This document shows, one piece after another, positions 7,334 through 12,704 of a DNA stretch of 12,704 nucleotides. The translations under genes were made by a program, and so were the position numbers. Below the pieces are notes generated by a model. That model ran no database searches and was not told the DNA's origin. It worked only from the letters and a program-made list of their open reading frames with translations. The stretch lies in contig CALGBT010000752.1 in assembly GCA_937884235.1 (NCBI GenBank), positions 1-12,704 of the forward strand. The letters are read 5' to 3'. Numbering within the stretch: the first letter of the stretch is position 1; each line of letters opens with the position of its first letter. Origin of the DNA: an uncultured Pseudomonadota bacterium (GTDB lineage: Bacteria; Myxococcota_A; UBA9042; CAIXZC01).

Positions 7334-9486
7334 CCTTGCTTCGCACCGTCCGACTCCTGGGCCTCCTCCTGGTAGTCATCTCTTGCCTTCCCATGTTGGG
7401 CGCAGAAGAACTGCCCAGCGCCATCTGGTTCTTGGTGGCCGGCGGATTGGTGGCCGGGTGGTTCATCGGCGGCCGGCCCTGGGGGCGCCGCCTCAATATC
7501 GTCTTCACCACCGCCCTGATGGGAGCCTTCTCCCTGATCTTCATTGTCGCCTTCCAGACCGGAGAGTGGCTCATCTACAGCATCGTCTTCGCCCTCCTCG
7601 CCACCGTTACCAGAACCCTGCAACACCACACCGCCCGGCAACAGTTTCAGCTCATTGCCCTCTCCTTTCTGCTCATGGTCGCGGCCTCCGTGACCAACCC
7701 CGACATCTCCTTCGCCCTCTATTTCCTCGTCTACGCGGTACTCCTCACCTGGGCCCTTACATACACCCATCTCCTGCAACGGGTGGAAGAGGGTGCCGAG
7801 CGTTCGGGGATCGCCTGGAAGGCCTCCCGCCTGGTCACCCGCCGCTTCCTGGTGGGCTCCTCGGTGCTGGCCCTGGCACTGCTCTTTTCGTCCATGCTCA
7901 TCTTCCTCCTTTTCCCCCGTCTCGGCCTCGGCTTCTTCTCGGCACGCACTCGCCACGGGTCGTCACTGACCGGCTTCTCCGATTCCCTGGAATTGGGCCA
8001 CTTCGGAACCATTCAGGACTCCACCCGCGTAGTCATGCGGGTAGAGTTCGCCGACCCGCTGGCCCAGCGCCCCAGCATCGCCGGGTTTAAGCTGCGAGGA
8101 ACCTCTTTCGATACCTACGACGGCAAGGCCTGGAGCCGGCGCCAGATTGGCACCAGCCCCCTCGCTTCCGACCAGGACGGCTACTACGGAGTCCGCTACG
8201 TGCCCCGCCTGCCCCAGTCCGATTTCAGGGTCTTCGAATATGATATCTACCTGGAACCCATCGACATCGATACCAAGGTCCTCTTCGCTGCCCCGCGACC
8301 CCTGGGAATCCGGCACCTGGTGACCCGCTTCGACCGCTGGCGAGGGACCTCGAAGTCATTCTTCCAGGACCGTCTCGAGAACCTCTCTTTCACCGGTCCC
8401 GCCATGACCAGCACCAGCTACACGGTGCGCTCCGGGGAGTTCTCGGTGGCACCGGCCAGGCTCCGCCGTTCGGGCACCTACTACCCCAGGGAGATCAGCA
8501 AGTTCTTCCTGCAGTTACCCGAGAACCTCGATCCCCGCATCACCAAGCTGGCCAACAGCGTGGCCGGCACCGCCGGCAACGAGTACGACGCGGCCGTTGC
8601 CCTCCGGGACCACCTGCAATCCACCTACCGGTACAGCCTCACCGGCACCGGCATCCCGGAAGATCCCGTTGCCGAATTCCTCTTCGTGCGTCAGGAAGGA
8701 CACTGTGAGTACTTCGTCACCGCAATGGTGCTCATGCTGCGCACCCAGGGCATCCCGGCCCGCCCTGTCAACGGCTTCCTGGGAGCCACTTATAACGAGT
8801 TTGGCGACTACTACACCGTCACCGAAGCCCGCGCCCATAGCTGGGTGGAGGTCTACTTCGGTGACTACGGCTGGGTAACCTTCGACCCCACCCCCGCTGG
8901 CGAAGGATTGCCCGATACCTTTGGTATCTTCGAAACCATGGAACTCTGGCTCGATGCCGTCAGGCTGAGGTGGTACAAATATGTCGTCGAGTATGACCTG
9001 GAACAGCAATTGGCAGTCTACTCCAAGGTCTGGAATGTCTTCGCATCCAAGCAAAACGAGATCAACATCACCCCCAGCCTCTCCATCTCCGAGATGCGCC
9101 GGGAGATGAAGAAGATTGGAGAAGGGTTGCTCTCCAGAAACACCGCCATGTGGATTGTCATCCTAGTACTGCTCAGCTTGCTGCCGCTCTTTGTCCGGTG
9201 GCTCCGGCAGCGGCGCTCACGCAGACACCGCACGATCCTTGAAAGGTGGACTCAACAGCTCCGGCAAACCCTGAGAAGTAAAGGCTTCGAAGTAACACCT
9301 GGGACCACCCTGCCGGCCCTGGCCCGCCAGGGAATTCGCCGGGAATTCGCGGCCACGTCCTCCCTCGCCCGGGTCGCCGTTGCCCTGGAAGAGGCACGCT
9401 GGTCTTCCAGCGCCACTGCCGATCTCGCCACCATCAAACAACTTCTGAGTCACATCGACAGGGCGCCAAAACTAACCAGTGCCTGA
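7330..9486 (+). CDS. TgpA-like membrane transglutaminase (DUF3488 / transglutaminase core / C-terminal tail)
   Basis: Encodes 718 residues, normal for TgpA-type proteins. About six or seven hydrophobic segments fill residues 7-195 (DUF3488/TgpA_N region). A large extracytoplasmic part follows, then the transglutaminase core with a complete predicted catalytic triad: Cys459 in EGHCEYF, His503 in RAHSWVEV and Asp519 in TFDPTPA. A single membrane helix lies at about 608-626, followed by an Arg-rich turn and a cytoplasmic tail resembling DUF4129. Members of the family are proposed to cross-link or cleave proteins or peptidoglycan peptides in the periplasm, and Pseudomonas TgpA is essential. It is the last gene of the overlapping TPR-MoxR-DUF58 operon, whose ATPase may assist its maturation. 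The substrate is unknown. Confidence 0.94.
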   Translation: MTLLRTVRLLGLLLVVISCLPMLGAEELPSAIWFLVAGGLVAGWFIGGRPWGRRLNIVFTTALMGAFSLIFIVAFQTGEWLIYSIVFALLATVTRTLQHHTARQQFQLIALSFLLMVAASVTNPDISFALYFLVYAVLLTWALTYTHLLQRVEEGAERSGIAWKASRLVTRRFLVGSSVLALALLFSSMLIFLLFPRLGLGFFSARTRHGSSLTGFSDSLELGHFGTIQDSTRVVMRVEFADPLAQRPSIAGFKLRGTSFDTYDGKAWSRRQIGTSPLASDQDGYYGVRYVPRLPQSDFRVFEYDIYLEPIDIDTKVLFAAPRPLGIRHLVTRFDRWRGTSKSFFQDRLENLSFTGPAMTSTSYTVRSGEFSVAPARLRRSGTYYPREISKFFLQLPENLDPRITKLANSVAGTAGNEYDAAVALRDHLQSTYRYSLTGTGIPEDPVAEFLFVRQEGHCEYFVTAMVLMLRTQGIPARPVNGFLGATYNEFGDYYTVTEARAHSWVEVYFGDYGWVTFDPTPAGEGLPDTFGIFETMELWLDAVRLRWYKYVVEYDLEQQLAVYSKVWNVFASKQNEINITPSLSISEMRREMKKIGEGLLSRNTAMWIVILVLLSLLPLFVRWLRQRRSRRHRTILERWTQQLRQTLRSKGFEVTPGTTLPALARQGIRREFAATSSLARVAVALEEARWSSSATADLATIKQLLSHIDRAPKLTSA

Positions 9487-9501
9487 GAGGCGAGCATTCA
9501 T

Positions 9502-9530
9502 TTGCGCGGGCGCTGGGCCGGTGGTACCAT
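9502..9530 (+). promoter_or_regulatory. Possible promoter of the kinase gene
   Basis: TTGCGC (9502-9507), 17 bases, then TACCAT (9525-9530, 4 of 6 -10 positions). It lies in the 97-base gap after the transglutaminase gene. The -35 is weak. I see no terminator in the gap, so read-through from the operon is possible. Confidence 0.35.
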
Positions 9531-9550
9531 GACGCGACTGCACAACACAG

Positions 9551-9561
9551 CCACGTCGTGG
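9551..9561. promoter_or_regulatory. Short dyad ahead of the kinase gene
   Basis: CCACG-T-CGTGG is a perfect inverted repeat of 5-base arms, about 20 bases downstream of the candidate -10 and close to the Shine-Dalgarno AAAGGAAGG (9571-9579). It could be a small operator, but short symmetric sequences arise by chance. Confidence 0.2.
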
Positions 9562-9583
9562 TGCATACGCAAAGGAAGGTCTG

Positions 9584-11311
9584 ATGGCCGACACCAACAA
9601 GATGCTAGGGGCAGTGATTAACGATCGCTTTCGCATCAAGGAACTTATCGGTCGAGGCGGCTCCGGACAAGTCTACCTTGCCGTCGATGTTGACACTAAC
9701 AACCCCGTTGCCCTGAAGATCCTCAAAGATGTCTCGGCCGACGACGACGAGAGCGTCATTCGCTTCGAGAAAGAAGTCGCCGTCTCAGCAAAACTGACCA
9801 ACCCCCACACCGTTAGAGTCTACGAGTTCGGCAAAACCCGTGAGGGCTACCTGGTCATCGCCATGGAGTATCTGCAGGGCAATCCCCTGACCAGCCTCGT
9901 CAAGGGCTCAGCCCCCCTCTCTCCAAAGCGGACCGTGCACATCGTCCGGCAAACCCTGGAGGCCCTGGCCGAAGCTCATACCATGGGCATCGTCCATCGT
10001 GACCTCAAGCCTGACAACATCTTCCTCCTGGGAGGCGAGCACTCGGGAGTGACGGATTTCGTCAAAGTTCTGGACTTCGGCATCGCCAAGTTCCTCCATG
10101 ACGACAGCGTCGGCGACACGCTGACGCGGGACGGCTTTGTCTTCGGCACACCACTCTACATCTCCCCCGAACAGGCCCTCGGCTGGCAGGTTACCCCCGC
10201 CTCAGATATCTACTCCCTGGGCGTAGTCCTCTTCGAGATGCTCACCGGGGAAACTCCCTTCTCTGCCGAGACACCCATTGGCCTGGGCATGAAGCACATC
10301 TACGAACCGCCTCCCCTGGACCGCATCAAAGTAGAGGAGGGCTCCGTCTCCACGCTGAAGAGACTCCTCGCCCTGATGCTCGAGAAACGCCCCGAGCGAC
10401 GCCCGGCCAATGCGACCGCAGCACTGGCCCTCTTCGAGAACCTGGAAGAGATCTCGGACCGGCCCTTTGATATCGCTCGCGCTCAGGTCGTACAGCATGA
10501 ACCCATTGATGATTCCCCCACCGTCAGATCCAAGCCAGCATCTGACAAAGACGTGGAAGACTTCATCGATGAGCAGGTCACCCTGGCCGAAGAGAGTATC
10601 AAATCTCTGCCCGATGAAATCGGGGAGGAGCAGCCCGCACCGGATGACGACGCGGGCGAAACCCGGGACTATACGGAAACCGCAGAAACGGTCCTGGCGG
10701 AACCAGAGGTGCCCACAACCGAACCGGAGGCTAAGAACATGGCTAACGCAGACCCTCCCAAGAAGAAGCGGAAGCGGCGAAAGAAGAAGAAGGAACAGGC
10801 AGAGGCAAACGCAACCACAACCGCGAAGGCAACTGCCAGGAAAGCGCCACCCGAAGCACAGCCGAGGCCAGCAGCACAACCGGAAACAGAGCCCAGTCCA
10901 GCGGAATCTCTCGTCGCCCCCCTGGCTGACCCACGCCCGGTGGAGGAACTGGCGGAACTCGCCCCTGACCGCCGCCAGGGCGATCGTCCTGCTCCTTCCA
11001 AACCAACTCCAGAACCCATTTCCCGGGCGGCAACGGCTGATGATTTCTCGCTTTTCGGCACCACCCCGGGGTTCTCTGCCCCCGTTGACAACGACCTGCC
11101 CAGCGATGACTGGCGGCTGCCCCGCAAACGACGCTCCGCAAACAAGGTGCCGGTAGCCGCGTGGATCGTCCTGTTCCTCGGCCTCCTGGTCGCAGCCTTC
11201 GTGCTCTATGCCGTCAGCCGCCCTTCCAAGAACGCCTATTCCCCGGAAAACATCATTCCGGTCCCCATTGTCGAGTTGCTGGTTTCCCCTGGTGACGCCG
11301 ACTCCTGCTAA
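9584..11311 (+). CDS. Hanks-type Ser/Thr protein kinase with C-terminal transmembrane helix
   Basis: Encodes 575 residues. The kinase domain fills about 15-290: Gly-rich loop GRGGSGQV (23-30), catalytic Lys45, HRDLKPDN with Asp140, DFG at 164-166 and SPEQ near 194. Every key catalytic residue is present, so it should be active. Then comes an acidic, Pro/Ala/Glu-rich disordered linker (about 290-520) containing a basic block KKKRKRRKKKK (393-403), and one membrane helix at about 522-543. Only about 31 residues follow outside, ending in Cys, so there is no obvious extracellular sensor domain such as PASTA. The start has AAGGAAGG upstream. The kinase may read an intracellular cue, but its substrates are unknown. 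The location between the MoxR operon and a GAF gene is consistent with envelope or developmental signalling, and this is inference. Confidence 0.95.
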   Translation: MADTNKMLGAVINDRFRIKELIGRGGSGQVYLAVDVDTNNPVALKILKDVSADDDESVIRFEKEVAVSAKLTNPHTVRVYEFGKTREGYLVIAMEYLQGNPLTSLVKGSAPLSPKRTVHIVRQTLEALAEAHTMGIVHRDLKPDNIFLLGGEHSGVTDFVKVLDFGIAKFLHDDSVGDTLTRDGFVFGTPLYISPEQALGWQVTPASDIYSLGVVLFEMLTGETPFSAETPIGLGMKHIYEPPPLDRIKVEEGSVSTLKRLLALMLEKRPERRPANATAALALFENLEEISDRPFDIARAQVVQHEPIDDSPTVRSKPASDKDVEDFIDEQVTLAEESIKSLPDEIGEEQPAPDDDAGETRDYTETAETVLAEPEVPTTEPEAKNMANADPPKKKRKRRKKKKEQAEANATTTAKATARKAPPEAQPRPAAQPETEPSPAESLVAPLADPRPVEELAELAPDRRQGDRPAPSKPTPEPISRAATADDFSLFGTTPGFSAPVDNDLPSDDWRLPRKRRSANKVPVAAWIVLFLGLLVAAFVLYAVSRPSKNAYSPENIIPVPIVELLVSPGDADSC

Positions 11312-11362
11312 CCCCCGCCAACGCTCTCGCTCTGGCCTCATCACATAGACCTCAGCCGACCA

Positions 11363-11390
11363 TTGACTTCAACTGACCATGCGGTAAACT
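11363..11390 (+). promoter_or_regulatory. Predicted sigma70 promoter for the GAF gene
   Basis: TTGACT (11363-11368, 5 of 6), 16 bases, then TAAACT (11385-11390, 4 of 6). The predicted start is near 11397, giving a leader of about 37 bases. It lies in the 122-base kinase-GAF gap, in which no other gene or clear terminator is seen. The -10 is identical to that of the large lipoprotein gene. Confidence 0.6.
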
Positions 11391-11423
11391 GGACTCGCTT
11401 TTTGGAGAACTACTAAATCCACC

Positions 11424-11430
11424 GGGGGAG
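11424..11430 (+). promoter_or_regulatory. Ribosome binding site for the GAF gene
   Basis: GGGGGAG lies only three bases before ATG 11434. A second in-frame ATG at 11479 (residue 16) has AAGGGA six bases upstream, so a shorter product is possible. Confidence 0.5.
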
Positions 11431-11433
11431 AGC

Positions 11434-12609
11434 ATGGCCACTTACAACGTCTTCGTACCAGCTCGCAAGGGATCTGATATGCCAGACCTGTCCATTAAGG
11501 TCGAGGCTTCCAACTGGCTGGTTGCGCTCAAAGAGAGCTTGCGCCAGATTGGAGAGCAGGGCGATGCCCTGGCAAACATCGTCTGTGAAACGGGACCTGA
11601 TGGGTCCCTTCGCATTGCCGACCCAGGTAGCAAGCGCGTCTTCGTCATCAGGCAAGCCGCAGAGGCCGCCGGTGACGATGAACTGGTCAAAGAGGCCGAG
11701 CGCAGAGCCGCTGAATCCCGCGCCGAAGCTGAAGCAGCTGCCGTCATCACGCAGCAGGCGGTGTCACGACTACAAGACGTCGAGGAGAGAATCAGCGGCC
11801 CGGCAGCCTCCGAGCTGCCCGCTGTCGCACCCGTCACACCCGAGCCGGCTGCGGCTCCCGAACCCGGTCCCGACCCGGCACTCCTGGAAGCCCAGCGCCG
11901 ACTCGAAGAAGAGAAGGCCAGATTGGAGACCGAACTCGCCGCCGCCCGCGCCACCCTCGAAGCTGCCGCTAACAAGGCCGCCGAAGAAGCCACCGGTGTT
12001 CTCGGCAAGGTCGAAGTCAAGGAACGCAGCAAGGCCGTCAAGGACGAGTGGGACGACCTCGATGACTGGTACGATGGCGACGAACCCGAAGAAAAGACCG
12101 TGGACAATATCGTGGCCGATGTCTTCCTCGCAACCGATGACCTCCACGAACAGGAAGAAGCTGCGGCCGCCGCCAAGATCCTCAAGCTGGCCAACCAGCA
12201 CGTCGAAGCCGAGGCTTCCTCTATCTTCTTCTCGGACATGAACTCCGCCCTCAAAGACCTCGTCATTGTTGAGGCTTCAGGGCCGGTGGCCAACAAGATC
12301 AAGGGCATCCATGTCCCCGTAGGCAAGGGCATTGTCGGCTTCTGCGTGCAGAACGGCGTCAAACTAACTGTCAACAGCGTCCAGCAGAACCCCAACTTCT
12401 ACGGCAAACTGGACCAGGAATTCGGCTTCCGGACCTACTCCATTCTCTGTGTGCCAATTCAGCACGGCTCCCGCACCTACGGGGCCATCGAACTCATTAA
12501 TAAGAAGGGTGATGGCAAGTGGACCACCACTGATGCCAACGTCCTCGAGTCCCTGGGAATGATCCTCGGGAAGGCCATCGAGACCCGTCTCGAAACCCGC
12601 AAGGATTAG
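11434..12609 (+). CDS. GAF-domain protein with an uncharacterised N-terminal domain
   Basis: Encodes 391 residues with no signal peptide or membrane helix, so probably cytoplasmic. Residues 1-75 form a compact alpha/beta-looking domain (ATYNVFVPARKG, SNWLVALKESLRQIG, SKRVFVIRQ) that I cannot name. Then come a Glu/Ala-rich helix, a Pro/Ala hinge (about 122-145), a charged coiled-coil (about 147-190), an acidic DEWDDLDDWYDGDEPEE patch (about 203-219), and a C-terminal GAF domain (about 222-388) with VPVGKGIVGFCVQNG and NPNFYGKLDQEFGFRTYSI. GAF domains bind small ligands or mediate dimerisation. No kinase, cyclase or DNA-binding output is attached, so it probably signals through its N-terminal domain or a partner. 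Placement after the kinase suggests a signalling link, but it has its own promoter. The ATG at 11434 is preferred because it keeps the whole N-terminal domain. Confidence 0.88.
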   Translation: MATYNVFVPARKGSDMPDLSIKVEASNWLVALKESLRQIGEQGDALANIVCETGPDGSLRIADPGSKRVFVIRQAAEAAGDDELVKEAERRAAESRAEAEAAAVITQQAVSRLQDVEERISGPAASELPAVAPVTPEPAAAPEPGPDPALLEAQRRLEEEKARLETELAAARATLEAAANKAAEEATGVLGKVEVKERSKAVKDEWDDLDDWYDGDEPEEKTVDNIVADVFLATDDLHEQEEAAAAAKILKLANQHVEAEASSIFFSDMNSALKDLVIVEASGPVANKIKGIHVPVGKGIVGFCVQNGVKLTVNSVQQNPNFYGKLDQEFGFRTYSILCVPIQHGSRTYGAIELINKKGDGKWTTTDANVLESLGMILGKAIETRLETRKD

Positions 12610-12632
12610 TTCCTCATCACTTCTGTCTCCCA

Positions 12633-12704
12633 ATGTCATCCTGAACGTAGTAATCGGAATGGGATCAATTAATCCGGCCCTGAAGGACCGGGCTGGGTAC
12701 TTGT
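12633..12704 (+). repeat. Possible diverged dispersed intergenic repeat
   Basis: TGTCATCCTGAACGTAGT resembles a short TGTCATCCTGAGCG-type intergenic sequence that I recall seeing dispersed in many environmental bacterial genomes. It is followed by CCGGCCC-TGAA-GGACCGG, a hairpin of seven pairs with one C-A mismatch and a 4-base loop. There is no T-run, so I do not call it a terminator. The match is by eye and the stretch has no gene. Confidence 0.25.

Noticed and set aside
7029..8090. 353-residue plus-strand open frame across the DUF58-TgpA junction
   Set aside because: Out-of-frame shadow, Pro/His/Arg-rich, overlapping two clearly conserved genes.
10202..11344. 380-residue minus-strand open frame
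   Set aside because: Antisense shadow of the kinase gene, kept open by the low-complexity GC-rich linker; no domain seen.
11442..12395. 317-residue minus-strand open frame
   Set aside because: Ser/Ala-rich shadow of the GAF gene, arising from the complement of Glu/Ala-rich codons.

Overview
The window is GC-rich (roughly 60% by eye), gene-dense and free of mobile elements or RNA genes that I can recognise. Aspartate/cysteine-rich lipoproteins with MopE-type and thrombospondin-type-3 repeats, a Hanks-type Ser/Thr kinase with a long disordered tail, and a GAF protein together suggest a Myxococcota/'Deltaproteobacteria'-like Gram-negative bacterium with an outer membrane. This placement is inferred from gene content; no marker gene is present.

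Left arm (1-3693, minus strand): two predicted secreted lipoproteins. The first is a small Cys-rich protein that is cut short by an apparent one-base frameshift close to the window edge. The second is a 1101-residue lipoprotein with a Cys-rich head, TSP3-like calcium-binding repeats, eight MopE-like Cys/Asp motifs, four tandem units of about 70 residues and a C-terminal beta-rich domain. Each has its own recognisable sigma70-type promoter.

Centre (3820-9486, plus strand): a tightly packed operon encoding a TPR lipoprotein, a MoxR-type AAA+ ATPase, a DUF58 membrane protein and a TgpA-like membrane transglutaminase. The genes overlap by 13, 1 and 4 bases, which points to translational coupling. 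MoxR-DUF58-transglutaminase is a widespread conserved module. It is thought to be a chaperone/envelope-maturation system, but its substrate is usually unknown.

Right arm (9584-12609, plus strand): a membrane-anchored Ser/Thr protein kinase, then a GAF-domain protein with an uncharacterised N-terminal domain. Both have plausible promoters of their own, and the one before the GAF gene is the better match. A possible reading is that the kinase and GAF protein are cytoplasmic signalling components, the MoxR operon matures or remodels envelope proteins, and the repeat-rich lipoproteins are surface structures. Only their adjacency supports that link.

The most noteworthy points are the frameshift in the first lipoprotein, a dyad that exactly fills the spacer of the near-consensus promoter at 3745-3773 in a divergent control region, the composite repeat architecture of the large lipoprotein, and the TPR-MoxR-DUF58-TgpA operon next to two signalling genes. 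I found no clear evidence of a wholly new system.
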